Shown here: positions 38,460-46,993 of the stretch, piece after piece
Layout: each line of letters opens with the position of its first letter
Position numbering within the stretch: the first letter of the stretch is position 1
DNA from: Streptomyces tendae
GTDB taxonomy: Bacteria; Actinomycetota; Actinomycetes; Streptomycetales; Streptomycetaceae
NCBI RefSeq assembly: GCF_014650435.1
Contig: NZ_BMUY01000001.1
Location: 868,001 to 932,000, forward strand
Length of the DNA stretch: 64,000 bases
Direction: 5' to 3'
Translations under genes and position numbers: made by a program
Notes under the pieces: generated by a model
Told to the model about the DNA's origin: nothing
The model's database searches: none
The model's input: only the letters and a program-made list of their open reading frames with translations

Positions 38460-39817
38460 GAGGGGGTCCCGCGCCGGGCCGCGTGGCTGACCCGGATCAG
38501 CAGCGCCACGATGGCCCAGTTGGTGACGACCGAGGACCCGCCCTGCGCCAGGAACGGCATCGCCATGCCGGTCAGCGGGATCAGCCCCGTCACCCCGCCC
38601 GCGATGACGAACACCTGGAGCGCCACGATCGAGGAGAGGCCGACCGCGAGCAGCCGGCCGAAGGGGTCGCGGGCGGCCAGGCCCGCCCGGTAGCCGCGCT
38701 CCACCAGCAGCCCGTACAGCAGGAAGACGGCGGTCAGGCCGAGGAAGCCCAGCTCCTCCCCGGCCGTCGCCAGGATGAAGTCCGACTTGACGGCGAAGCC
38801 GATCAGGACCGAGTGGCCGAGGCCGAGACCGGTGCCGGTCACCCCGCCCGCCGCGAAGGCGAAGAGGGACTGGGCCAGTTGGTTCGGGCCGTCGCCCGCC
38901 TCGATGGACGCGAAGGGGTGCAGCCAGTCCTCCACCCTGCTGTGCACGTGCGGCTCCAGCCAGCCCACGGCGACCGCGCCCAGCGAGGCCAGCAGCAGCC
39001 CCACGGCGATCCAGCCGGTGCGGCCGGTGGCGACGTAGAGCAGGACCACGAACAGACCGAAGAAGAGGAGCGAGGTGCCGAGGTCCCGCTCCAGGACCAG
39101 GACGCCGACACTGACCAGCCACACCGCCAGGATCGGGCCGAGCACCCGGCCGGTGGGCAGCTGCAGCCGCCACACCCTGCGCCCCGCGTACGCCAGCGCG
39201 CTGCGGTTGGCGGCCAGGTAGGCGGCGAAGAAGACCGCGAGCAGCACCTTCGCGAACTCGCCGGGCTGGATGGAGAAGCCCTCGATCCGGATCCAGATGC
39301 GGGCGCCGTTCACCGCCGGGAAGAAGATCGGCACGGTGAGCAGGGCGAGCGCCGCGGCGACGCACACGTAGGCGTAGCGCTGCAGCACCCGGTGGTCGCG
39401 CAGGAGCAGGACGACCACGATGAACAGCGCGACCCCCAGCGTCGACCAGACCAGCTGGGTCGGGGCCGCCCGGTCGCCCGGCGTCTCCAGGTCGAGCCGG
39501 TAGATCAGCACCAGGCCGAGGCCGTTGAGCAGCACCCCGATGGGCAGCAGCAGCGGGTCGGCGTACGGGGCGCGCAGCCGTACCGCCAGGTGGGCGACGA
39601 GCGCGAGCACGCCGAGCCCGGCGCCGTAACCGGCGGCGCCGGGCGGCAGGGCGCCCTGCTGGGCGAGGCCGACGTTGCAGTAGCCGAAGACCGACAGCAG
39701 GACGGCCACGACGATCAGCGCGAGTTCGATGCCCCGGCGCCGGGGGAGCCGGGCGACGGGAGCGGGGGTGTCCGCCTGTGCCACGGTGATCCCGGTTCCG
39801 GTTCCGGCCTTGGTCAT
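38456..39817 (-). CDS. FtsW/RodA/SpoVE (SEDS) family protein
   Basis: 453 residues with about 12 membrane helices. The family's extracytoplasmic signature is present: FFPAVNGARIWIRIEGFSIQPGEFAKV, LERDLGTSLLFFGLF, and the late ATAGEELGFLG and GLIPLTGMAMPFLAQGGSS segments. SEDS proteins polymerise lipid II into glycan chains together with a class B PBP; here that is the overlapping downstream gene. The cytoplasmic N-terminus is about 30 residues. Confidence 0.95.
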   Translation of the reverse strand: MTKAGTGTGITVAQADTPAPVARLPRRRGIELALIVVAVLLSVFGYCNVGLAQQGALPPGAAGYGAGLGVLALVAHLAVRLRAPYADPLLLPIGVLLNGLGLVLIYRLDLETPGDRAAPTQLVWSTLGVALFIVVVLLLRDHRVLQRYAYVCVAAALALLTVPIFFPAVNGARIWIRIEGFSIQPGEFAKVLLAVFFAAYLAANRSALAYAGRRVWRLQLPTGRVLGPILAVWLVSVGVLVLERDLGTSLLFFGLFVVLLYVATGRTGWIAVGLLLASLGAVAVGWLEPHVHSRVEDWLHPFASIEAGDGPNQLAQSLFAFAAGGVTGTGLGLGHSVLIGFAVKSDFILATAGEELGFLGLTAVFLLYGLLVERGYRAGLAARDPFGRLLAVGLSSIVALQVFVIAGGVTGLIPLTGMAMPFLAQGGSSVVTNWAIVALLIRVSHAARRGTPS

Positions 39818-39860
39818 GTCCGGAACTTACCCAAATGGTGTGGTGTGTGCGGCGTCCGGC

Positions 39861-40316
39861 TCAGCACCAGCGCGGCGCGGGGCCGATGTTGTCGATGTAA
39901 CGGGCCGCGCCCCAGGCCCAGGTGCCGTCCGTGAGGAGGTACCAGAGGGGGTTGCCCTTCACCCGGTCGCCGGGCGTCTTGCAGTAGATGGAGACGACCT
40001 CGCCCCGGCGGGCGTACCGGATGACGTCCGAACCGCGGCTCGGCGAGGTGCGCAGGGCGAGGCGCTGGGCCGTCACGACGCCCCGGTAGCGGCCCTGCTC
40101 CTGCCGGCCGTCGCTCCCGCCCCACTCGTCGCCGCCGTTCCCGCCGCGGTTTCCCTCGCCGGTGACGGCGGACGTGGAGCCGGCGTCCCCGCCGCGCCCG
40201 TCGTTCGCGACGGCGGGGGTGACGGCGACTGCGGTGGCGAGCGCGCCCGCCGCGAGGGCGGTGGCGAGGCCGCGGACCAGGGGTGAACGCGAGGCCGGTG
40301 CGGACAGTGGCGACAT
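39861..40316 (-). CDS. Secreted SH3-type domain protein
   Basis: 151 residues. A signal peptide of about 40 residues ends at AVAND; a Gly/Asp/Glu-rich spacer follows, then a bacterial SH3-like domain (about 80-151) with LALRTSPSRGSDVIRYARRGEVV and WYLLTDGTWAWGAARYI. Cys in SIYCKT and the terminal RWC could form a disulphide. These domains usually bind cell-wall peptides. GGGAGG precedes the ATG. It sits between the SEDS/PBP pair and the histidine kinase, all on the minus strand. Confidence 0.85.
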   Translation of the reverse strand: MSPLSAPASRSPLVRGLATALAAGALATAVAVTPAVANDGRGGDAGSTSAVTGEGNRGGNGGDEWGGSDGRQEQGRYRGVVTAQRLALRTSPSRGSDVIRYARRGEVVSIYCKTPGDRVKGNPLWYLLTDGTWAWGAARYIDNIGPAPRWC

Positions 40317-40423
40317 GGGAGTACCTCCCGGGAGCGAACGGGTCTTCAGGTGACTAACCGCCACATTAGGAGCGGCCCGTACGCACCGCCCGCCGCACTG
40401 AGCCATCGGGGAAGGTGCCGTGG

Positions 40424-41680
40424 TCAGGGCTGCTGAGGCAGCTGCTGAGGCAGCGTCAGCCTGGCCAGCGCCCCGCCGTCCGGCGGGTTGGTGAACTCCA
40501 GGCGCGCCCCCAGCACCTCGGCCTGCCCCAGCGCGATCGTCAGCCCCAGGCCGTGCCCCTTCGTCCCGCCCTCGGTGCGGAACCGCTGCGGCCCGTGCGC
40601 CAGGAGGTACTCCGGATAGCCGCCCCCGTGGTCCCGCACGGTGATCACCGCGCCGTCCACGGTCAGTACCACCGGCGCCCGCCCGTGCAGGTGCGCGTTC
40701 GCCACCAGGTTGCCCAGGACGCGCTCCAGACGCCGCCGGTCGGTCTCCACCCAGGCGTCCCGCGCGACGTCCACCCGGGTGTCCGTGCCCGAGCTCCGCA
40801 CCACCCGCCGGGCCAGTGCGCCCAGTTCCTCCGGCTCCGTCGCCGGCCGCTCCCGCCCGCTCTCCAGCCGGGAGATCTCCAGCAGGTCCTCGGTGAGGGT
40901 GCGCAGCGCCGCCACCCGGTCCCGCACCAGCTCGGTGGGGCGGCCGGGCGGCAGCAGCTCGGCCGCCGCGTGCAGGCCGGTGAGCGGGGTGCGCAGCTCG
41001 TGCGCCACGTCCGCGGTGAACCGCTGCTCGGCGAGCAGCTTGCCCTGCAGCGACGACGCCATGGAGTCCAGCGCGGCGGCGACCGACGCCACCTCGTCCT
41101 GCGGGCGCGTCGGATCCTGGGCGCGCGGATCGCCGACCCGCGCGTCGAGGTCGCCGGCGCTGATCCGCCGGGCCACCCGCGCCGTGGTGTGCAGCCGCCG
41201 TGTCACCCGCGTCACCGCGAACGCGCCGACCAGCAGCGTCGCCCCGATCGCCAGCGCGGACGCCCACACGAGCGTGCCGTCCAGACCGTCGATGGTGGCC
41301 CGGCCCTGCGAGTGGTCGACCCGCACCGCCAGCGCCCGGCCGCCGTCGGCGGGGCCCGCCGCCCACATCGTCGGGCGCCCGGCGTACTCGGCGACCATCG
41401 TGCCGCGCCGGCCCGACACGGCCAGCTCACGCAGCTGCCGCGGCAGCCCCGGCGGATCGACGCCGGCCCCGCGCCGCAGCGGGTCCCCCGCCTCGTAGGA
41501 CTCCGTCGCCTCCCGGAGCCGGGTCAGGGCGACGTCGCGTGCCTGGCCGACGGTCCGGTTGGTCACCGAGACGTGCACCAGGACGCCGAGCAGCGCGGCG
41601 AGCCCGCAGCACATCACGGTGATGAAGACGGCCGCCCGCACCGCGAGCGGTCCCGCCCACCGGGGGAGGGCGAGCCTCAC
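40424..41680 (-). CDS. Sensor histidine kinase without adjacent response regulator
   Basis: 418 residues. Membrane helices near 15-35 and 165-190 bracket an extracytoplasmic domain of about 125 residues. HAMP (about 185-240), the DHp His227 in VAHELRTPL, N-box LGNLVANAHLHG and G-boxes (RDHGGGYP, TKGHGLGLTIA) follow. The GTG start overlaps the stop of the upstream lipoprotein gene (GTGA). No response regulator gene lies within several kilobases, so its partner is elsewhere. The co-translated lipoprotein is a natural candidate for a sensory accessory. Confidence 0.9.
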   Translation of the reverse strand: MRLALPRWAGPLAVRAAVFITVMCCGLAALLGVLVHVSVTNRTVGQARDVALTRLREATESYEAGDPLRRGAGVDPPGLPRQLRELAVSGRRGTMVAEYAGRPTMWAAGPADGGRALAVRVDHSQGRATIDGLDGTLVWASALAIGATLLVGAFAVTRVTRRLHTTARVARRISAGDLDARVGDPRAQDPTRPQDEVASVAAALDSMASSLQGKLLAEQRFTADVAHELRTPLTGLHAAAELLPPGRPTELVRDRVAALRTLTEDLLEISRLESGRERPATEPEELGALARRVVRSSGTDTRVDVARDAWVETDRRRLERVLGNLVANAHLHGRAPVVLTVDGAVITVRDHGGGYPEYLLAHGPQRFRTEGGTKGHGLGLTIALGQAEVLGARLEFTNPPDGGALARLTLPQQLPQQP

Positions 41681-42483
41681 CGGGCGCTCGCCGAGGGCGG
41701 CACGGAGGTTGACGCGGAGGGCGACGGCGCGGGCGACGCGGGCGGTGACGGCGAGGCGGACGGACGCTTCGTGTGCTGACCGCCGTCGTCGGTGCGCAGC
41801 ATCTCGTCGCTGGTCAGCAGCATGGCCCCCTGGTCCGCGTCCCAGGTCCACTGCAGCCGGTACTCGTACCCGGCGACCTCCGAGGGCGAGCGGACGATCA
41901 CCGTCCGCCCGGCCAGCTCGACCGCGCTCACGGCGTCCTCGTAGGACATGACCCGCACCAGGCGGTCCTTCTCGACGGTGTACACCCGCACGGCGGTCAG
42001 CTTGTCCGGCAGCAGCCGGAAACCCAGCGTCATCTCGGGCCGCCCGTCACCGGTCAGGTCGCGGTAGTACGGCCGCAGCACCGGGCAGCCGCCGCGCTCG
42101 TCACCGGCGCCGTCCGGGCCGCAGTCCGCCATCCGCACGGACGTCTCGTGGTACCGCGCCTTCGCGTCCGCGTAGTCGTCCGGATGCGCGGCGATCTCGG
42201 CCCGCACCGCGGCCACCGGATTCGCCCTGCGGATGTCGCCGCCGGGCACGGCGACGCCCGCCACCGGCGCGTGCTCCACCTCGCCGATGTCGTACGCCGG
42301 ACTGGACGCCGGCGTCAGGCCGGGCCAGAGCCGGGCCGGCTGGCGCGCGGCGGGCGTCGCCCCGGCACTCTCCAGGCCGCCGGTGTCCCCGCAGGCCGCC
42401 AGCGTGCCGGTCGCCGCGGTCGCCAGGAGCAGCGCGAGGGCGGCGGGGACGCGGGCGGGGTGCCCGCGGCGGCTCGGGAGCAC
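41677..42483 (-). CDS. Lipoprotein co-translated with a histidine kinase
   Basis: About 268 residues. The N-terminus PSRRGHPARVPAALALLLATAATGTLAACGD is, in pieces, a basic n-region, a hydrophobic stretch and an LAAC lipobox, so the mature protein is lipid-anchored outside the cell. The middle has a repeat-like DLTGDGRPEMTLGF segment resembling FG-GAP/VCBS calcium loops, preceded by paired cysteines in ADCGPDGAGDERGGC. A Pro/Ser-rich tail ends it. The GTG at 42483 has GGAG four bases upstream. The four-base overlap with the kinase gene implies a shared function, perhaps signal sensing. Confidence 0.75.
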   Translation of the reverse strand: MLPSRRGHPARVPAALALLLATAATGTLAACGDTGGLESAGATPAARQPARLWPGLTPASSPAYDIGEVEHAPVAGVAVPGGDIRRANPVAAVRAEIAAHPDDYADAKARYHETSVRMADCGPDGAGDERGGCPVLRPYYRDLTGDGRPEMTLGFRLLPDKLTAVRVYTVEKDRLVRVMSYEDAVSAVELAGRTVIVRSPSEVAGYEYRLQWTWDADQGAMLLTSDEMLRTDDGGQHTKRPSASPSPPASPAPSPSASTSVPPSASAR

Positions 42484-42608
42484 TGCACTCCAGGGGTTCG
42501 GTGATCGGCGTCGGCGGTCCCGCACGGCCGCGGGCGGCACCGCGGACGTCGCGGCACCCACGCATCTTCGTACGGAAGGCCATTTTGCGTGCGCACCGGC
42601 CCGCCGGG

Positions 42609-43115
42609 CTACTCGGCCAGCTCCTCCAGCTGCCGCACGGTGGCCAGGCCGGCCCGGAGGTAGGCCGCGAACAGGTCGTTGTGCAGCGCCCACGGGGAGC
42701 GCCGGGCCCGGATCAGCCGGATCGCCTCCTCGGCCCCGCTGCCCCGGCGCATCAGCGTGTGCGCGACGACCAGACCGGAGCGGTTGTAGCCGTGGTAGCA
42801 GCGGACGAGGACCTTCCGGCCCCCGTCGAGCGCCTCACCCGCGGCCTCGGCCAGCCGGATCACCCCGGCGAGCTGCGTGCCGTCCAGGGGGCCGTCCGGG
42901 ATCGGCCAGACATGGTGCTCGACACCGCGGTCCGGTCCGTGCCCGGGCAGCCGCAGCAGGGTCTGCACCAGGTCGAACTCGTCCCGCACCACGGCGAACT
43001 CCAGCCGCCCGGCCGGCCGCCGGAACTCGTGCCCGCCCATCCACAGCCCCGGCACGATCTCGTCCCACGGCCGGTCCGGGGCCGGCACGTCGGGGCCCAT
43101 CCCACGGGTACGCAC
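42609..43115 (-). CDS. Dual-specificity protein phosphatase
   Basis: 168 residues. The P-loop is Cys106-x5-Arg112 in VRCYHGYNRSG, with the general-acid region likely in WPIPDGPLDG about 25-30 residues before it. This is the small cysteine-based phosphatase fold of the DSP type. GTG 43115 is chosen because GGGAGG lies six bases upstream; ATG 43100 is an alternative. It is divergent from the NERD gene with about 100 bases between. Substrate unknown. Confidence 0.87.
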   Translation of the reverse strand: MRTRGMGPDVPAPDRPWDEIVPGLWMGGHEFRRPAGRLEFAVVRDEFDLVQTLLRLPGHGPDRGVEHHVWPIPDGPLDGTQLAGVIRLAEAAGEALDGGRKVLVRCYHGYNRSGLVVAHTLMRRGSGAEEAIRLIRARRSPWALHNDLFAAYLRAGLATVRQLEELAE

Positions 43116-43223
43116 AGGCACCTCCCCAGTCCTGCCCAGGGCTTGCCCAACTCCTCCCCAAGGTAACCGGGTTCTTGCCCCGGCAGCACCCTGCCTGGTC
43201 CCATGGACGGGGGTGGTGATGGC

Positions 43224-44027
43224 ATGGACGGACTGCGCGTCGTGCCGACCCGGCGCCACGGCCGGGAGCGGCTCTACGTCTGCCTTCCGGACGGCGGGAA
43301 CGTCGCCTGGTACGACCGCGAGGCGGCCCGCGTCAACCTGCTGAGCGACGACCGCAGGGACGAGGTCCTCCAGGCCCTCGGCCCGTTCGTCACCGGCCCG
43401 GTCACGGTCGGCCCACCCCCGGTGCCGACCCCCGCCGAGCTGGCCCGGCTCAGCCTCCACCCGGACGACGACCTCGCCCCCAACCGGCCCGGCGAGGCCC
43501 TCCTCGTCGCCCTGGAGCGCGAGCCCGCACCGGCGCACCGGCTGCGCGCCGACCCGCGCCGCCGGGCGCTGGCCGCCGAGCAGACGACGGGGGCCGCCCT
43601 CGACCGGCTCGACGGGGCCGGCTGGCACACCCTGCACTCCCTCCCGCTGCCCGGCGGCGACCGCGTCCACCACCTGCTGATCGGGCCCGGCGGCCTCTTC
43701 GCCCTGCACGTGCTGCCCGCCCGCCGACAGCGGGTGCGGGTCGGCGACCCGCTGGTGGCCCTGGGCCGCCGCACGCCGCTGCCCCTGCTGCGCCGGGTCC
43801 GCGCGGACGCCGACCGGGCCTCCTACGCCCTGACCGCGGAGGTCCGCCCGGTGCTCGTCCTCGTGGAGCCGGCGCACGTGTCCGTCACCGCCCCGCCCCG
43901 CTCGGTGCGCGTCCTCACGGACCGGGAGCTGCCCGACCTGGCCGGCACGGGCGGGGTGCTGAAACCGGCGGACGTGGAGGCCCTGCACGCCATGGCCCGG
44001 GACCGGGCCACCTGGAAGCGCGTCTGA
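43224..44027 (+). CDS. NERD domain protein
   Basis: 267 residues. The C-terminal half matches the nuclease-related domain: AAEQTTGAALDRLDGAGW, then LPLPGGDRVHHLLIGPGGLFALHV, with the catalytic-type Asp seen in other members replaced by a His-rich segment (RVHHLLIG). NERD domains are related to PD-(D/E)xK nucleases. The N-terminal 100 residues are a wing of strands and a Pro-rich linker. The ATG at 43224 follows a G-rich site. It lies next to the NHEJ genes, which would suit DNA processing, but position alone is weak support. Confidence 0.7.
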   Translation: MDGLRVVPTRRHGRERLYVCLPDGGNVAWYDREAARVNLLSDDRRDEVLQALGPFVTGPVTVGPPPVPTPAELARLSLHPDDDLAPNRPGEALLVALEREPAPAHRLRADPRRRALAAEQTTGAALDRLDGAGWHTLHSLPLPGGDRVHHLLIGPGGLFALHVLPARRQRVRVGDPLVALGRRTPLPLLRRVRADADRASYALTAEVRPVLVLVEPAHVSVTAPPRSVRVLTDRELPDLAGTGGVLKPADVEALHAMARDRATWKRV

Positions 44028-44097
44028 GGACGGCGGCGGACCGGCGGCGGACCGCGGCGGGACACCGCGGCCGCGGGCCGTCCGGGGGCGTCGCCGC

Positions 44098-44979
44098 TCA
44101 GGGCAGTGCCGCCGCCCGGCGCCGCTCGAACAGGGGTGCCAGCAGGTCGCCGTAGTCCTGCACCCGGGGCCCGACGTCCGGCGCCAGGAAGACGAACTGC
44201 TCCGCCCGCCCGCACCCGGCGACCTCGTCCCACGTCACCGGCGTGGAGACCGCGGGCACGTCACGGGCGCGCACGGTGTACGGGGCGGCCGTGGTCTTGC
44301 GCGCGGCGTTCTGGCTCCAGTCCACGAACACCTTCCCCGGCCGCAGGCTGCGCGTCATCCGGTGCACCACCAGCTTCGGCAGCGCCTGCTCCGCCTCCAC
44401 CGCGAGCGACTTCGCGTAGTCCGACACCCGCTCCGAGGGCGACCCCCGCACCCCCGCCAGCAGGTGCAGCCCCTTGGCCCCGGAGGTCTTGGCGTACGCC
44501 TCGATCCCGTCCGCCGCCAGTCGCTCCCGCAGCCACAGCGCGACCTCGCAGCACTGCACCACGGTCGCGGGCGGCCCGGGGTCCAGGTCGAACACCAGCC
44601 GGTCGGCCTCGCCGGGGTCGTCCGCGGTCCACTGGTGGGTGTGGAACTCGGTCACCAGGTTCGCCGCCCACATCAGGCTCGCCAGGTCCTGCACCAGCAC
44701 CATCCGCGCCGGGCCCTCCGAACGGGGAACCTCGGCCGTGGTGACCCAGTCGGGGGTACCCGGCGGCACGTTCTTGGTGAAGAACACCTGACCGTCCGGG
44801 CCGTCCGGATACCGCAGGAACGAGACCGCGCGGTCCCGCAGGTGCGGCAGCAGGACCTCGGCGGTCGTCGCGTAGTAGTGCAGCAGCTCGCCCTTGGTGA
44901 AGCCGGTCGCGGGATACAGCACCTTGTCCAGGTTGCTGAGGGCCACCCGCCGCCCCTCCACTTCCGTCATCGGCGCCAT
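44098..44979 (-). CDS. NHEJ polymerase/primase domain protein (LigD-Pol)
   Basis: 293 residues, only the polymerase module of LigD. An archaeo-eukaryotic primase fold is seen, with catalytic Asp residues in LVFDLDPGPP, and KTSGAKGLHLLAG and VDWSQNAARKTTAAPYTVRARD as conserved blocks. It fills or extends ends during non-homologous end joining, recruited by Ku. There is no ligase or phosphoesterase part here; ligase activity must come from another gene. It is divergent from ku, 46 bases apart, so the two share one regulatory region. Confidence 0.93.
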   Translation of the reverse strand: MAPMTEVEGRRVALSNLDKVLYPATGFTKGELLHYYATTAEVLLPHLRDRAVSFLRYPDGPDGQVFFTKNVPPGTPDWVTTAEVPRSEGPARMVLVQDLASLMWAANLVTEFHTHQWTADDPGEADRLVFDLDPGPPATVVQCCEVALWLRERLAADGIEAYAKTSGAKGLHLLAGVRGSPSERVSDYAKSLAVEAEQALPKLVVHRMTRSLRPGKVFVDWSQNAARKTTAAPYTVRARDVPAVSTPVTWDEVAGCGRAEQFVFLAPDVGPRVQDYGDLLAPLFERRRAAALP

Positions 44980-44982
44980 ACC

Positions 44983-44995
44983 ATGAGAATCTCAT
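44983..44995. promoter_or_regulatory. Palindrome between the NHEJ polymerase and ku genes
   Basis: ATGAGA-A-TCTCAT is a perfect palindrome around one central base, 4 bases upstream of the polymerase start and 31 bases upstream of ku. It is the most AT-rich stretch of the 46-base intergenic region. A repressor bound here would block both genes. Confidence 0.55.
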
Positions 44996-45025
44996 AAAAC
45001 AGTCACAAAACGCCCGAAAGGAACG

Positions 45026-46114
45026 GTGCTGCACGTGCGATCCATCTGGAACGGCGCCATCTCCTTCGGTCTGGTCAGCATTCCGATCAAGCTGGTGAAC
45101 GCGACCGAGAGCCACTCGGTCTCCTTCCGCCAGATCCACACGGAGGACGGCGGCCGGATCCGCTACCGCAAGGTGTGCGAGCTGGAGGACCGCGAGGTCA
45201 CCCAGGCCGAGATCGGCAAGGCCTACGAGGACGCCGACGGCTCGATGATCCCGATCACCGACGAGGACCTGTCCCAGCTGCCGATCCCGACGGCCCGCAC
45301 GATCGAGATCGTGGCCTTCGTGCCGGAGGACCGCATCGATCCGCTCCAGATGGGCTCGGCCTACTACCTCGCGGCGAGCGGTGCCCCGGCCGCCAAGCCG
45401 TACACGCTGCTGCGCGAGGCCCTCAAGCGCAGCAACCGGGTCGCGATCGCCAAGTTCGCGCTGCGCGGCCGGGAGCGCCTCGGCATGCTCCGGGTCGTCG
45501 GCGACGCCATCGCGATGCACGGCCTGCTGTGGCCGGACGAGGTCCGCGCCCCCGAGGGCGTCGCCCCGGAGGCCGGCGTCACCGTGCGGGACCAGGAACT
45601 GGACCTCGCGGACGCCCTCATGGACACCCTCGGCGAGATCGACCTGGACGACCTGCACGACGAGTACCGGGAGGCCGTCGAGGAGGTCGTCGCCGCCAAG
45701 GCCGCCGGCGAGCGGCCCCCTGAGGCCCGTGAGGAGGCGGCGCCCGGGAAGGTCCTGGACCTGATGGCCGCGCTGGAGAGCAGCGTGCGCGCGGCGCGGG
45801 AGTCCCGGGACGGCGAGGAGGCCGGGGCGGCCGAGGAGGCGGAGGTCAGATCCCTGCCGCAGCGCAAGACCTCGTCCCGGCGCGCCCCCAAGGAGACCGG
45901 CGGCAAGAAGTCGACGTCGACGGCCGCGAAGAAGACGGCGGCGAAGAAGGCGGAGCCGAGGAAGTCGACGGCGAAGTCCGCGGGGTCCGCGAAGAAGACG
46001 GCGGCCAGGAGCACCGCCAAGAAGACCGCCGCCAAGAGCACCGGCAGGGGCGGCGACAAGACCGCGGCCAAGAGCACCGCCAAGAAGACGGCGTCCCGCA
46101 GGCGCAGCGCCTGA
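45026..46114 (+). CDS. ku: Ku DNA end-binding protein
   Basis: 362 residues. The Ku core (about 1-255) starts RSIWNGAISFGLVSIPIKL and includes FRQIHTEDGGRIRYRKVCE and MLRVVGDAIAMHGLLWPDEVR. The C-terminal 90 residues are Lys/Ala/Ser/Thr repeats (KKTAAKK-like), a basic tail of the kind that lets actinobacterial Ku hold DNA away from ends. Ku encircles double-strand ends and recruits the polymerase and ligase. GTG 45026 has AAAGGA just ahead; GTG 45035, giving MRSIW, is also plausible and matches the usual N-terminus. Confidence 0.95.
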   Translation: MLHVRSIWNGAISFGLVSIPIKLVNATESHSVSFRQIHTEDGGRIRYRKVCELEDREVTQAEIGKAYEDADGSMIPITDEDLSQLPIPTARTIEIVAFVPEDRIDPLQMGSAYYLAASGAPAAKPYTLLREALKRSNRVAIAKFALRGRERLGMLRVVGDAIAMHGLLWPDEVRAPEGVAPEAGVTVRDQELDLADALMDTLGEIDLDDLHDEYREAVEEVVAAKAAGERPPEAREEAAPGKVLDLMAALESSVRAARESRDGEEAGAAEEAEVRSLPQRKTSSRRAPKETGGKKSTSTAAKKTAAKKAEPRKSTAKSAGSAKKTAARSTAKKTAAKSTGRGGDKTAAKSTAKKTASRRRSA

Positions 46115-46169
46115 CGGGCGCGAGCCGCTCACTGCGGTCGGCGGGTGCCCTCCGGGAGCGCGCGGCCGT

Positions 46170-46790
46170 TCAGTCGAACGTCCAGGCAGACGTGGACGCC
46201 CGGGGTATCGCGGACGGCGCGGGCTCGAACACGGCGGGGCTCGCGGCGCCGGAATCCGTCGGCGCGAGGGAGCCCGTGGGGGGCTTCGCACCGGAGTCCG
46301 CGGTGGGCAGGGCGGGGCTCTCCTCCAGTGGCCGGCCGATGGTCTCGGCCGGTTCGCCGCCCGGGCCGGCCGGACCGGTGGACAGCTGCGACCACGCGGT
46401 CAGGGCGAGCGCGACCGCGGCCGCCGTGCCGGCCACCCGGCCGACGCGCCGCAGCCGGGCCCGGCCGTCCAGCTCGCGCCAGGGCGTCCCGGCCCATGTC
46501 TCCTCCCGGCGCCACGCCTCACCGACGGTGCCGCGAGCGCGGTCGAAGTGACCGGGGCGTTTGGGGTGACCGGAGTGGTCGGGGTGACCGGGATGGTCGG
46601 GGTGCTCGACGGAGGGCTCCTGCGGCCGCCAGCCGGGGACGCGGTCCCGCGCGGAGGGCTCCCTGGGGGCGGATGCTCGGATGGCGCGCTCGTCGTCCTC
46701 CAGGAACTGCCGCCAGACGTACTCGGGCACGGCCGGCGTCCCGTCCGGCTCGCCCGGTGTGCCGCCGCTGCCCGGTCCGGAAGCGGTCAT
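46170..46790 (-). CDS. Putative membrane protein with HPxHxGH-rich linker
   Basis: 206 residues. The N-terminal 75 residues include VPEYVWRQFLEDDERAIR, a helix seen in several Streptomyces anti-sigma-like or membrane proteins. A His/Pro segment follows (HPDHPGHPDHSGHPK), encoded by short DNA repeats near 46551-46610. One membrane helix (VAGTAAAVALALTAW, about 130-145) leads to a Pro/Ser/Glu extracellular tail. No enzymatic motif. The His repeat might bind metal. I do not recognise a named family. Confidence 0.6.
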   Translation of the reverse strand: MTASGPGSGGTPGEPDGTPAVPEYVWRQFLEDDERAIRASAPREPSARDRVPGWRPQEPSVEHPDHPGHPDHSGHPKRPGHFDRARGTVGEAWRREETWAGTPWRELDGRARLRRVGRVAGTAAAVALALTAWSQLSTGPAGPGGEPAETIGRPLEESPALPTADSGAKPPTGSLAPTDSGAASPAVFEPAPSAIPRASTSAWTFD

Positions 46791-46993
46791 GGTCCCGCTC
46801 TTCCTGTCGTCGGCCCCGGAACGGACGCGGGCGGGAGCAAGGGGTGGGCCCGCCCACCACCGGGTCCGGCGCCGGATGGTCTTGGCCCGGCGGACTCCGT
46901 CGGCCGCCATCCCCTAAGAACGTGTCCGACCGGCGGCCCGTTCCCCCCGCCGCCGGTCGTGACGCGGTCGTGATCGTGCCCCTGCCCGGGCGC

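Noticed and set aside
45900..46110. Frameshift or misassembly in ku because of the repetitive 3' end
   Set aside because: The Lys/Ala/Thr repeats stay in frame to a normal stop and basic repeats of this kind are usual in actinobacterial Ku.
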